A DNA stretch of 64,000 nt, taken from the NCBI GenBank assembly GCA_024180945.1, contig JAKSGN010000043.1, positions 2,976,001-3,040,000 on the forward strand. The letters are read 5' to 3'. The notes under the pieces were generated by a model. That model saw only the letters and a list, made by a program, of their open reading frames with translations. It was not told the origin of the DNA and did not search any database. This DNA is from Macrophomina tecta (taxonomy: Eukaryota > Ascomycota > Dothideomycetes > Botryosphaeriales > Botryosphaeriaceae). This document shows, piece after piece, positions 53,134-64,000 of this stretch (its first letter is position 1; each line of letters starts with the position of its first letter). Made by a program: the position numbers and the translations under genes.

Positions 53134-54345
53134 GGGGGGTGGAGACTCGCAGTATGAGTTTGACTGGAATGCTTTTTGATAGTTCGTTGTCTTGGGAGAG
53201 CGACTTGTGAAGAAGCGCCTAGAGTAGCCTTCTTCTATGTAAGGAGTATGAGGGAGGAAATATTATGAGAACCGAAAGTCCGAGATACGCGCAGAAAGAG
53301 CACCAGCATGTGGATAGCCCTTACTGCCTTTTTGTTGTTGACCTAACCACAAACGCGTTCAGTAACAAGAAAGTGAACGTGCTTGTAATCTCGACAGTTC
53401 CAGCACACAACATCCAGCGCCCAAACATTGATGAAACTATCGCCCAAGAATAGCTATGAACCCTCATCCACAGGAAATAGGTACGCTAGTTTCCTCTAAT
53501 CCGTCACAACGGCCTCTAGGTGCCGCGGCCGAAGCTCCAGAGGTGCATACTGCTGAAAGAGGGATGAGCAAGAGCCCTAGATCAGCCGCATTAGTCCGAC
53601 CGATAATGGCGTTCTATCACGTTAGATCCCATCGTCAATGTATTAGCAATACACAAAGAGGCGGAAAATAAGAAATCATGACAGTGGTATATAGCATATA
53701 TCGACAAGAAACTACTGAGCCAGGGATCTTCCACGGAACGGAAATACCGGCCAGAAGATACGATGTATCCACAATAAGTGATGCATGATAGTAACTGATA
53801 AGGGGGCGTTGAGGAGGTATACGTATATGATAGTGGTTTCAGATGATGTAAAGTCATAATACATGAAAATAAGGTGGCTGTAAGGAGCACTTTTGTCCAA
53901 CTGCATTCCCATATTCTTCCTCGACCCACATTGCGGCCCTTAGAGGGCCGACAAACGCGCTTGCAGAAAGTTTAAAGTCGGTCGTTACAAGACCGTAACA
54001 TCTTCCGAATGTGGGGAAGGAAGCTGTGGAAAGGAAGAAAAGTGAGATATTTTGAGAGAAGCACGGAAGCGATCGCAAAATGTAGCGGCCCGTCGTGTGT
54101 CGAAATTTCAAGACGAGGAATAGAAGACCAAATAAGGAAGAGAACTCCGGCGTGATGCATTTTATTCCTCCTTTGTCGATTCCAAAGCGGACTGGGTCGT
54201 ATATTCTCCAACGAAATCTTCCAATCCACCGCACAAGTTCTTTCCAAGGCCGGTTGTCCCGTAATGTCGGACCGTTTCCCTAGCAGAATCTCTGGATGTA
54301 CCTCTAGCTCAGATCAGAGTGAATTGCTCGTCAGGTGCCATGTAG
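53134..54345. other. Convergent 1.2-kb interval
   Basis: Between the amidase and the Gln-rich protein. AT-richer, no frame above about 130 codons and no motifs; 3' UTRs and spacer. The first part left of the Gln-rich stop (54309-54345) may be coding if a frameshift is present (see findings). Confidence 0.35.
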
Positions 54346-56785
54346 TCATCCCCAACCCGGTGCGTTGTTCATGAATGCATCAGCACTACTCACACCTCCG
54401 GGGTGTGCCTGCAGCTCAATTCCTTCCATCAAGCTCCCGTTCGGACCCACAGAACCAACAACCGCACCGGTCGTCTCAGACAGAATCTGTGGTCCTTTTC
54501 TTCCCGGGTTCATGTTCGCCGTCATGCCTTGCAAGCCCGGAAAATGCGTAGAGGGGTGCGTAGGAGCGCCCATACCTGGCCAGGTTTGCGTATGTTGCGG
54601 CGGAGCTTGTTGTGCATGAGGAGTAGGCGGTTGGGAGTGATGCTGCTGTTGACCAGATAATTGAGGCGTGCCAAGTGGTTGTTGTGACATTTGTTGTTGA
54701 GAGAGCTGCTGAGGGGGGAGGGATTGGTGAAGTGGTGAAGGGTGCTGCGGATGCTGCTGATGCTGCTGATGTTGCTGGGGAAGTTGAGATTGAGGATGGT
54801 GCTGAGAAAGTTGTTGGTGTTGTCCGTGTTGCTGCTGGTGCTGGCCATGGTTCTGCTGCTGTTGCTGAAGACTGGATTGCTGTTGCTGAAGAACGGATTG
54901 GTGTTGCTGAAGGGTAGGCTGCTGTTGCTGCTGAGGAGCATTCTCCGGTGAGATGACCGTTTCAGCGTCTGCATCTGCATCCGCATCTTCCTCTTCCCCA
55001 TCCTGATCGATAACATCCGTAGCGTCAGAATCCACCACTCCGTCTCTTGAGTTCTGTGATGTAGAGAATCCATTCGTCCCTAGACTCGGCGGAGGTACCA
55101 GACTTGTTGGTGTGCTCATCCCTCCGGCAGTTGCCCCATTCATACCGACATGGTGAACTGAGGAGCCCAGCATCTGGCCACCGCAGTTGATAGGCGTGGT
55201 GTTCCCGGTGGTAGCGCTCATGCTGCTGGTACTGAGAGGTGTAGAAGCTGGAACCGAGCTCGTGCTCAGGCTTCTCTGGTTTGCCAATCCTGCCATCGCC
55301 TTCTTGTTCTCTTTAACCACCGTCGTCCATTTTTCCATCAGCCTGTCGTAATCCCATGTCCTTGGATCCAGGCCCTGCCCGTGCTTCCCAGCCAATTCCT
55401 TGAATGTGTCGGTAGGCACAGCAAGCGAACTGCCGGGGCTCTGCGCTGCCAAAGATCCATAGGTAGACGTAGAAGAGGAAGCCATGCCCATGTTGATCCA
55501 TCGATTATTCTTCAAAGTTTCAATTTCCTTCTTTGCGCTTGCCAGACTGCTCTCAGCCTCCCTCCGCGCTTCGTCTGCCCGAGTATAGCTCCGTAGGATT
55601 TCGAGAGTCCATGTGCCCTGCCGCTGCTTATCTGGCAAACTCTTCCAGTGATTGTACGCCTCCTGCAGGTGTTGGAAAAGCCGTGCCGGGTCGGGATCGA
55701 AACCACCAAGCGGTGGGGTTGGGAGTGGTGAAGCTGCGCTGGCCGAGGGCGTAGCAGCAAGAGGATTGTTTGCACCGAAAAGCTGGGTATGCCTTTGTCG
55801 TTGTATTAACCGGTCGCGGATGTTCTTGTTTAGGGCGTCGAATTGCTTTTGGCCGGGTGGGCTGATGGACCACGACTCGCTGGTGGGAAAGGGAGTGGGC
55901 GAAAACAGTGTTGCGGGTGCGGGGAGGATGTGCAGACATAGTGAGGGAAAGCTGAGAGTGTAAGGATCGAAGTCGAATAGGTTCAGGCCTGCGGAGCGAG
56001 CACTGCGAAACGTCAGCAATTTGAGGTCTGAAATCATCCAACAGGCCCAATTGAGCCATCCAGAAAAGGCGAAGGTGGGCAAGGTACCTTGCATCCCTCA
56101 CGCTTGCCAGGACTTCCTTCAATGCCAGCTCGGCGGCCTTGCCGTGGTCCAGCTCCTCGGCTAAGATTTGCCTGTTCTCCAGTCCCCGCTTCTGCAGCTC
56201 GTGCCGCGTCTTCCCCGCCTCGCTGCTCACGCTTGCGCGCGGAGGAAGATTGTTTATGACACCGGTCGAGGTCCAAGTGGGCTGGTTGAACTGGAAACGC
56301 AGCTTTTGAGCGGGGTTGAGATTCAGCGTCGGGCTTTGGGTGACTACCGGAGAAGCAGTATCGCCCGAGACAGCACTCACGGACTGGTTTTGCGGCTGGC
56401 CCGGGGGCGAGACTTGCTGGTGCTGCTGCTGGACCTGCTGGGGCGGCGGCGGCTGCTGCTGCTGCTGCTGGGCGGGTGGTTGCTGGGACTGCGGCTGCGA
56501 GACGGGCGTCGAGCCGGCACTCGAGTCGCCCTTCTTCGCGAGGGAATTGCGGGCCTGGCGGCGAGTGATGCCGCCGCGCAGACGGCGGATTTCGTCGACG
56601 TTGTGGATGCCATCGGGGGCCTTTGGGTTTTTGGGCTTGATGTACAGGTCGAGATGGCGGCCGAGCGAGGAGGAGGTGAAGGCCTGGTGGCAGAAGGGGC
56701 AGTTCTTGTCCTTGGGAGCAGGCACCTTGGGCCCTTGTGGCGGCGGCTGCTGCTCCTGCGAGCACGGGGTCGACTCGTCGGCCAT
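54346..56785 (-). CDS. Gln-rich nuclear-type protein with an N-terminal CxxC...H zinc-finger-like motif
   Basis: Exons 56088-56785 and 54346-56002, 784 aa. Near the N-terminus (residues ~28-70) is NCPFCHQAFTSSSLGRHLDL, a C2H-type zinc-finger-like motif, followed by PKAPDGIHNVDEIRRLRGGI, which I recall as conserved in uncharacterised ascomycete proteins. Then come Gln/Pro runs, helices (KTRHELQKRGLENRQILAEE), a folded-looking middle (FQHLQEAYNHWKSLPDKQRQ, YTRADEARREAESSLASAKK) and a C-terminal third with long Gln/His tracts, as in transcription co-activators. Function unknown; nuclear regulator is an inference. The 85-nt intron (56003-56087) joins SVRDA-SARSAGLN. The stop at 54346 may be caused by a frameshift. 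Confidence 0.75.
54600..54950 (-). repeat. CAG/CAA-rich coding tract (polyglutamine/histidine)
   Basis: Part of the Gln-rich gene: repeated TGCTG/TTGTTG on the plus strand encode runs of up to five or six Gln with His. A second, shorter CAG-rich tract is at about 56400-56480. Such tracts are prone to length change. Confidence 0.8.
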
Positions 56786-58187
56786 GGGAGAGCTCTGGCA
56801 AGCAAGGATGGGGTGCAGAGGAAGCGGTGGGCACGGCGCTCAGCTTCAGCAGCAGGGCTGGCTGGTCGGGGCGGCGGGGCGCGGGCTCACGGGCGTGGGC
56901 GGGCGGTCGGCGGGATGGAGTGCTGCTGCCACAGGTCAGCGGTCAGCGGTCAGCGGCCCGGCAGCATGGCGGAGCTGGCGGGTCAGGGCATTTTGTGGTT
57001 TTGATGCATTTTATCTGCGGGCGTTCTCTCCTGAAGGGACGCGACGTCTGTGCTGGGCCGGCCTGAGGGCGCAGGGATCAGCCATGCTATCGCTCGCCCG
57101 CCCACAGCTGGCCCAGCGCGCGCCAGACGATCCCCAATCGCCGCGCGTGTTTACGTTTTGCCGCTCCCGGCAGCGTGTTGTACGTGGAGGGCACAGAAAA
57201 GGGCCCCAGAGGCCTCGCCGACCACGTCACCCGGGCCCCCAGTGCGCCCGCCCAGGTCGCCGCGCCCCCCAAAATGCCCCCCCCGGAGCACGCTGTGACG
57301 CCGCCTCTCCACGCGCAGCCCGCCTCCCCGACCGCTTCCCTGCCCGGCCTGCCGCGAGTCGGAGCCACCAGCTGCCCACCCAGCGACCTCCCGCTCCGGC
57401 CCGCCCCTGACTGTGCCGCGCGCCCAAGCCACAACTCAATCGTCCCCAAACGATCGCTGAACCCCGGCCGTGTCACTTCTCCATTTCCCCCCCTTCTCCA
57501 CAGCTGACCAGTGCCCCCCTTTGCCAGAGACAGCCGTCCTGCGCCGCAGCCTACCCCCTGCAGCCCGAATGCTTAGCGCTGCCCCGATGTGGTTTGGCAG
57601 ATCCCGTCCAATAGTCCACCAACACCTATATCCGAGCATTTCACGGTGCTGACTGCCAGGAGCCCGAGGCATGCTTTATGCGTCCCGCTGCTCTTGATAC
57701 CGCCCTCGTTCTCTCTGCATCGAATGGCTTCCGGGCAGGCAGCGCCTCAGACCGAATCAAGCAAGTTCGATCCCATCATCCCCCATCCCCTGCCGTGTGC
57801 TTTCCAGCTCACTTAGCCAAGGTTGCCTATCCTTTCGCGGCTAGCCACTTGGCCCCGGGCTGTTTTTTTTTTGGGTTGGCTGCGAAAAGTTTCCAGCCAG
57901 CTTCAGGGATGGTAAATGGAGCGTTTGCCTCCATGTGGGAAGATGCCGAGTAGAGTGGTCCGCTTGACAGTGCGTCCTCTGCAACCGAAATCAGCACAAA
58001 CCTGACGACATATTTCTCTTTTCTTTTCTCCTTCTAGCTAGAAATGCGGGGACTGCAGGGCTTCTATTTTCACAGCATGTCACCACAAGGGAAGCTGAGG
58101 ATCGACAGTTCGTTCAGCCATTCCGCTCGTCCGACTGATCGGACCTCCATCCGTGATAACAGCATCCCATGCTCAGGTTACTAAACA
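56786..58187. promoter_or_regulatory. 1.4-kb interval upstream of the Gln-rich gene
   Basis: Between two minus-strand genes: promoter of the Gln-rich gene, then the 3' region of the ABC-F gene. GC-rich until about 57,500. Many open frames on both strands, none with a motif; CGGTCAGC-like steps repeat three to four times at about 56929-56962. Confidence 0.35.
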
Positions 58188-61020
58188 CTACTTGCCCAAC
58201 TTCGAGACCGCCTTTTCAGCAATCCTTTCATACGTCGCCATACCTCCCGGCAGCTTAGACAACTTCCCCTTCGACAATCTGTATACGGTCCCCGCTTTGC
58301 GGACATCTCCTTCATCGCTCTCCTCCGAACTGCTTTCTGCTTCGCCTCCATCATCTCCGGCGCTCGTGAACTCCCTTTCTACGCGTACTCCCTCCACCAC
58401 GCCCCTCACAAAGAAACGGTCGTGACTGACCACAACCATCGCCCCCTCGAACGGCCTCAAAGCACAGACGAGCGACAGAATCGTGTCCGAATCCAAGTGT
58501 GTCGTCACCTCGTCCAGGATCAGCAAATGGGGTGGTGCAGGCCAGAGCAGCTTCGCCAGTGCGAGTCGGACCTTTTGACCACCAGACAGGGCAGTTATAG
58601 GCACTTCGGATGCAACAGCTCCTTGCAGGCCCAGGCCAGACAAGAGGCGTCGAGCATCCTGTTCAGAGATGGCCGGAGCATCTGTGACGGCGGCGGATGG
58701 GTTGGTAGGATCGCTCGCTGCGGTTGCAGCTTCGTTGAAGAAGGCGGATATATGGGCCAGAGCGCTGGTCGACGACGCATATGGAACAGCGTCGAGCAGG
58801 TCGACGGCCTCCTGCGAAAATCGGCCGATGCGTGCGCGCGGGTGACGACTGATTGTCCCTTTGTACGAGGGGAGCGCTTTCTCTCCCACCATCATCTCCA
58901 GCATAGTCGTCTTTCCCGAACCATTCAACCCCACCAAACCAATGCGCTCACCCGGATGGATAGTCAGGCTTACCCCCTTCAAAACGTCTTCCTTCGCCCC
59001 CGAATAACGAAAAGACACCTGCTCCAGGCTCACCAGCGCCCCGGGGAACTTTAGATCCGGCGGAGAAGCGGGTACCACGATCTTGGGCAAATCGTCGAAA
59101 CGCGGGACCTCGATCTCCATCCTCTTAGTCGTCGAATAGGCTGGCATATCCCTATTCAGCTTGAACCGCGTGCCCTTGCTCGAGACCTGCAGCCCGCTCC
59201 TCTCCTCAATCTTCTTCTTCCTCCCGGCCACCTGCTTCAGCTTCTTGTCGTCCCCTGCCTTTCTCGCCGCCCTCTTGCTCTCCTCCAGCCCTCTCTCCAG
59301 CCGCTCGTTCTTCCTCTCCTGCGCCTCGCGCATCCTCCGCATCCACTTCGCGTACTTCCGCCGCTCCCTCTCATACGCCGACAACCCGCCCCTGAACCTC
59401 TCCACGCCCGCATCCCGCACCATCAACAGTTCCTCCGCCACATCATCCACGAACGCCCGGTCATGCGACACCAACACGACCGTCGTATCGCTCAAACCCT
59501 CATTTATCCACTGTGTCAACCACATAATCGCCGGCAAATCCAGATAATTCGTCGGCTCATCCAACAACAGAACGTCGCAAGGCGCGCACAGCGCCCTCGC
59601 CAGCATTGCCCGCGTCCGCCAACCGCCCGACAACTCCTGCATGCTCCTCCCCGTCGCCTCCTCCGAGAAGCCCAGTCCCAGCAGCACGCGCCGCGCCCGC
59701 GCTGCTGCGGCCCGCGGATCCAGCGTCTCCAGCTCCGCCTGCGCCTCCGCTAGCATCTCCACCGCGCGCCGCGTCTCCTCTGCCGCGGCCACCTCCGCGT
59801 CCGCATCCATCCCCTCCATCACAGAGCCACCGCTAGGGAGACCAACCGCCCTAGCCCGCTCTCCTGCTTCCTTTACCCGCGCCTCCGCCTCGATTTGCCT
59901 CGCTCGCGCCTCCTTGCCCCTCGCCCCGCTGCGCCGCAGCGCGTGGTGCCGCGCAGCCGCGTGCTCGCGCCACAGCCGGCGGTATTCGAGCAGCCGGACC
60001 GCGCGGGCGGGCGCGAGGGGGTCATTGTGGTCGGACAGCGCGGTGGCGAGGAGGGCGACGGTGCGCTGGAGGCTGGTGAGGTGGGTGTCACCGGCGAGGA
60101 CGTGTGCGAGGACAGTTTCGGCAGGGGCACCAGGGGCGGCGGACGAGTCGACGTCGAGCAGGTTGAGGGAAGAAATGGCGGAGGGGAGGAGCGAGTGGGG
60201 TTCAGAGTCTGTGTCGTCGCCGGGTGTGGCGAGGGCAGCGAGGTCGCCGTGGTCTGTGATGCCTTGGTGCTGCTGCAGGGCGGTCTGGCCCAGGAGGAGG
60301 ATGCGTTGGTTCAGCGCGATGCTGGGGATCTGATTGCTGGCTATGGCGCGGAGGATCGCTGGTGGAGATGGCATCTGTCAGCTTGGTCCTTTTTTTTTTT
60401 TTTTTTTTTGTAGTTCGTAGCCGAAGGTGATATGTGTGCTTGGGGATTCCATTGCCATTCGAAGTAAGTTGGAGCAGTCATCCGGAGGCTGGTGTCTCTG
60501 ACCTCGTGGACTACTAGTCCGAATAACTGGTCCAGACCTCATAACCCTCCGAGAGAGGTGTGCAGTCATCGCTAATCTTCTCAGGCAGGCCCCGATCCTC
60601 TTATGAAGCAGGCGCATTCGATATAGAGAATCCAGACAAATCGAACCCCACAGCTTTGAGCTCGTTGGTGTATAATGGGGAAACAAAATGCCACTCACTC
60701 GACTTGCCCGTGCCGTTTCTTCCCGCAAGCACGTAATGCCGGCCCTCCTCCAGATGTAAATCCGCACTGCGCAGGATCTCCTTCTTGCCGACTGAGATGC
60801 TGAGGTCCTTGACCAGTATCTGATGTGTAGAATCCGGCGGCTTAGCCACGCTATAGGATCAGACAGATGTCGAAACATGCGGTGAACTCACCTCCTTCGA
60901 ATTCGGCGCATCGACGGCGTCCAGTGCGTACCGACTCTGCTGCGCGGTGACATACAGCTGGCCCTCGGTTGCTGCGCCGCCTTGCTTGCCTGGTGTTTTT
61001 ACTTTTCCTTTCCGCACCAT
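58188..61020 (-). CDS. ABC-F ATPase (two ABC domains, no membrane segments)
   Basis: Three exons: 60892-61020, 60699-60819 and 58188-60358, 806 aa. ABC-F proteins act on ribosomes (translation or ribosome assembly), not in transport. The first exon is a basic leader (MVRKGKVKTPGKQGG). ABC domain 1: GRNGTGKS-TILRAI split by the second intron (Walker A about residue 80), LSGGWRTRAMLARAL (about 324) and LLLDEPTNYLD. A charged linker helix (RKYAKWMRRMREAQERKNER) follows. Domain 2: GLNGSGKTTMLEMM (about 561), LSGGQKVRLALAKLLW (about 671) and ILDEVTTHLDSDTI (about 700), where the usual EPTNHLD is EVTTHLD. Intron 2 is long (340 nt). The exact subgroup is not assigned; Gcn20 and Arb1 relatives are the nearest named types. 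Confidence 0.9.
60390..60409. repeat. T20 homopolymer inside an intron
   Basis: Twenty T on the plus strand, i.e. A20 in the ABC-F pre-mRNA, 30-50 nt before the 3' splice site of the 340-nt intron. Prone to length error in sequencing and in vivo. Confidence 0.9.
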
Positions 61021-62292
61021 CGTTGCGCTTGTTTTGCTCTCGGTTTGCCCTGTTCTCGGGTTGGCGGGTTGAGAAGTCGAGAATTGTGATGGTGAAATCC
61101 GTCAAAGGGGGAAGTAAGGCGAATCGTCAATTGCACACGATCTTTAATCGCGAAGTTTTAAAGCGGAAGGAAATAGCAAGGACAGCGCAGCCCGGCCGAA
61201 CCTGCTGGCAGCGGTGCGTGGATTGAGCTTGCAGTAATGCCTACGGTGTTCCGTCAACGGAAAGATAGTCGGTCGTGCCCCGTCCACGGTATCCCGATTC
61301 AGCTTCTTGACAAAGAGCTACATGGCGGAACAAGTGGGCAAACTAATGCACAGGAGTCGAGTCACAAGCGGGACAGGTCGCCACTCGCGCTTGTTTCGCC
61401 TGGATGTTTCATCCCTGTTGCCGCATACTCAGAATGATTCATAATTGACCATAACTTCTCATTGCTCTTTCTCGTCGCGCACGTAATCTTAATCATCCGC
61501 TAGTCATGATCAAGCAAGACATGGCCTCTCAAGTTCCACCTCTGGATGCGGGAACCTTACTCCCGTAATTCCACGGAGCCATCAGGTCAAGACGCCGTCG
61601 ATTAGCAAACATTCCTATTCCAGCATAATAGGATTAGATGGGCCCAAGCCACCAGATTAATTGACAATTGGGATACCGCCACCCCTCCCGCCAACCCCAA
61701 CTTCCAAGCCAGGCGCGATGATCCGACGAAGAATACGGATGTTGGCCTCTGACCCCTGTGGAGATTTCCGCATCGTGTGGAGATACTCTGGATCCACTGG
61801 CAGAAAAAGACGGCCGGCACGCACCCCAACGGATCGGGTACAATCGACGATGGTGAGGACGACGCATTGGTGTTCGCGCTTATTTGCGCAACGGTCGTCT
61901 GCCTAGAGATTTAGTGAGGTCGTAATCTTAGACAGCAAAGCCGAACGGGTAAGTACTCAGGAAAATTTGTTCTCGGAATTTAAACTACCTCCTGCTCGGC
62001 CCATGCTTCGGGTCGTGGCTCCATCTGGGCTTTCCTTCGCGGGTGCCGCTGCGCTGCAAGCGTGCTTCCATGCGCCAGCTCAATTAACCTGCTTAGTGGC
62101 TGCGGACGGAATGCTGGTGGTCTCGAAGTCATAGAAGTCACTGCAGATCCTGATCCGGAGGCCTCCGAATCAATTCTTTGGGCGAAAAAGTGATGAAATC
62201 AGTAAGATCTGGTATCCGGAATATTTCTTAAATCCGCCAATTACCCATAACAACAGTAGCTGGTAGAGAGCGATGTGAGCTACGGTTCATGT
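61021..62292. other. Gene-poor 1.3-kb interval
   Basis: Upstream of the ABC-F gene; should hold its promoter in the first few hundred bases. The remainder is AT-richer with short overlapping frames only; no gene or repeat recognised. Confidence 0.35.
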
Positions 62293-63872
62293 CTAAGCGG
62301 ATAGAATTTTGAACCTGCGGGGTCCCAAATACGACTCAACTGTGGATTTTACCCTCCGGTTTAGCAATTCATATATGCACCTCTGACGCACTGTCAGCAG
62401 TGTGCTTGAAAGCCGGCTTGCATTCACAAAAAGCCACGAATGAGAAGTATGTCCGGAAAGCATATTGCTCAAGCCTTCCCAGCTGACTACGGTAAAGGAA
62501 TGCGTCATTGCTGCGTACTTACGTTTGATCTGGGATAGCATTACCTTCAATGCGTCTGAGTCTATGAGTGCGGCTCTAGTCAGTTGCGCGTTCAGCAAAG
62601 AAAAGCTGAGGACAGAATCGGGATAGATTATAGGAAGCCTCGTCGTAGCTAAGGTTTTATACGGCGGACTGATGCAATGGAGTGACATTCCGTAGAAAAT
62701 CGCCGCTGAGGGTACGCCGTAGATCAGACTTATGAGGCTCTCCGTCCACTCCGCATTCAGTTTGAGTCGGTTGATCTCTCACATAATGAGTGCTTAGTTG
62801 GCTTAGACAGTCGGTAATGGGCACATGGTATACTGCTCACCACAGCTTGTGCCTTTGGGCGGGAATAGGAAACTGTGCATGAGGCCAAGATTTTTGATAA
62901 TCAACGATCTTGGACAGACTTATCGCGTATCCTATTATGGAGGCTGTGTTCTCAAAATGACTATCATACCGTGGAACTGCAGCAGCGAGGAGAGCGTCGG
63001 CAAAATCATCCGCAGGATAGGTGAGGCAATATGCCAGACGAAGATATTATAAATTTGGAATGATTCCCTTACTGCAACACGGTAAGCAAGGCATTGGCGA
63101 GTGAGACAGGTGTCCTACTATAGCATTCGAATACACTCTTCCCTCTGCTCGGCAGGTACGTTGGAGAAGAGTGCGCTATATGCCAGGACAGCCGGTAGGA
63201 GGCCAAGCTTTGCAACTGTTTGGAGAGGGCCCCTGCGGTGTTTCGGGGGGAAATAGTGGAAGCTAGAGGATCGTATCGCATGAAAGCCACAAGTTGGAAC
63301 GGCAGATTCTCGGAAAAGACATTGAATAGATGGACGAACGTACGAGAATAGCAGGAGTGGTATTTACTATTCGTAAGATCACATGGCAGATGAAAGTGGG
63401 TGATTGAAGGGCATGCTGACTTACGAAGGCTACTCAGCGAAGGGATCAGTCCCTCTAAGGCATCTTTTTCGTTTGAGTAATGCCGACTTTGACTTCCTCT
63501 ATTGGTTTAGAGCATACAAACAAGTCATAGAGAAAGAAGGCCGGCCCATTTCGGCCTTAGCTGTAGGCGTTTAGCTGTGGGATATTGGGGTGATGGAAGA
63601 TTAGGGGCGGTGTTATTGATGAAAAGCCAACCGTGAATGGCAAGTGCGTTGGGCTACTATTACCGTCTTTGGTACAAGGGAGACGCGGGCGTGGTCGAAT
63701 GTCCTCTCACTGATTCCAGAATCAGCGCTAGTAGGAAAGGCGGCCTATGGGTAGAAGCAGTGAGGTCGGGCCGGTGTATTCACCTCACCTGATCGGCGAG
63801 GTCGTAGATACTGAGACTAATGTGGTCTCGCTGAATGCAGGATCCAACCGGCCGGTCCTTGTCACATTTCTT
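62293..63872 (-). pseudogene. Broken Zn2Cys6 fungal transcription factor (probably truncated by the window edge)
   Basis: Protein-like pieces in changing frames on the minus strand. Right end: an exon (63872-63789) reads KKCDKDRPVGSCIQRDHISL then SIYDLADQ, the second half of a Zn2Cys6 cluster in which Cys4 is missing and Cys6 is Ser; a 44-nt intron follows, then exon 63744-63664. Near 63460-63400: SRHYSNEKDALEGLIPSLSS. At about 63010-62810: DDFADALLAAAVPRYDSHFE and PHAQFPIPAQRHKLW. At 62778-62293: EINRLKLNAEWTESLISLIY then GVPSAAIFYGMSLH, a C-terminal block I know from fungal C6 regulators. No set of ordinary introns keeps these in one frame (for example a stop lies just before EINRL), so I read it as a decayed gene; a gene with unusual introns remains possible. 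Confidence 0.45.
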
Positions 63873-64000
63873 CTGGCCTCTGGCGCCACCGGGACATTCT
63901 TAGGACTGCCGCTGAGCCGGATCGATGCCTGTGTGTCGCGCGCGGGAGCGGGGTGTTTCAGTAAATTCCAGCTGCGAGCGCTGAAGCTCGATATTGGCTA

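Noticed and set aside
1..64000. tRNA genes, CRISPR arrays, telomeric repeats, LTR or DNA transposons
   Set aside because: Scanned for B-box-like GGTTCGANTCC, regular spaced repeats, (TTAGGG)n and reverse-transcriptase/transposase motifs; none found by eye.

Overview
The window is nuclear DNA of a filamentous ascomycete (Pezizomycotina). The evidence is short introns (mostly 44-57 nt) with GT-AG ends and CTAAC-like branch sites, the intron positions, and the gene repertoire (two-domain glyoxalase I, calpain, acetamidase, a Cdc2 of the Aspergillus NimX type). A Dothideomycete is my guess from overall resemblance; nothing here proves it. I saw no tRNA, rRNA, CRISPR array or intact transposon.

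Layout. 0-5 kb: two-domain glyoxalase I, a LAMTOR2-like roadblock protein, a small spliced reading frame of unknown function on the minus strand, and a small mitochondrial-looking protein. 5-11 kb: a large SNF2 translocase with SUMO-binding-like motifs, and an NAD(P)-dependent carbonyl reductase. 10.7-13.8 kb: gene-poor. 13.8-19.3 kb: an alpha/beta hydrolase, convergent with a calpain that carries 15 copies of a GRGGYN-type repeat. 19.3-21.7 kb: gene-poor. 21.7-27.4 kb: a Lys-rich/Ala-Glu-rich small protein, the PP2A activator PTPA, and a SANT-like nuclear protein. 28.5-34.6 kb: a translation block of Trm7 (tRNA 2'-O-methylation), Mak5 (60S biogenesis helicase) and lysyl-tRNA synthetase, with Trm7 and Mak5 divergent over only 238 bp. 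35-44 kb: an epoxide hydrolase, two isopenicillin-N-synthase-like 2-oxoglutarate oxygenases, an ALKBH1-type dioxygenase and CDK1. 45-53 kb: a dynamin-superfamily GTPase, GDP-mannose pyrophosphorylase A (GMPPA-type) and an amidase. 54-61 kb: a Gln-rich protein with one zinc-finger-like motif, and an ABC-F ATPase. 61-64 kb: gene-poor, ending in a broken Zn2Cys6 transcription-factor relic that runs towards the right edge.

Most genes are single-copy housekeeping genes (translation, cell cycle, PP2A/TOR signalling, glycosylation, DNA and RNA repair) mixed with catabolic or secondary-metabolism-type enzymes (reductase, epoxide hydrolase, 2OG oxygenases, amidase, hydrolases). I see no PKS, NRPS or terpene synthase, so there is no evidence for a classical biosynthetic cluster.

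Exon borders were assigned by eye from splice consensus and reading-frame continuity. They are predictions, but in almost every gene the spliced phases close exactly.
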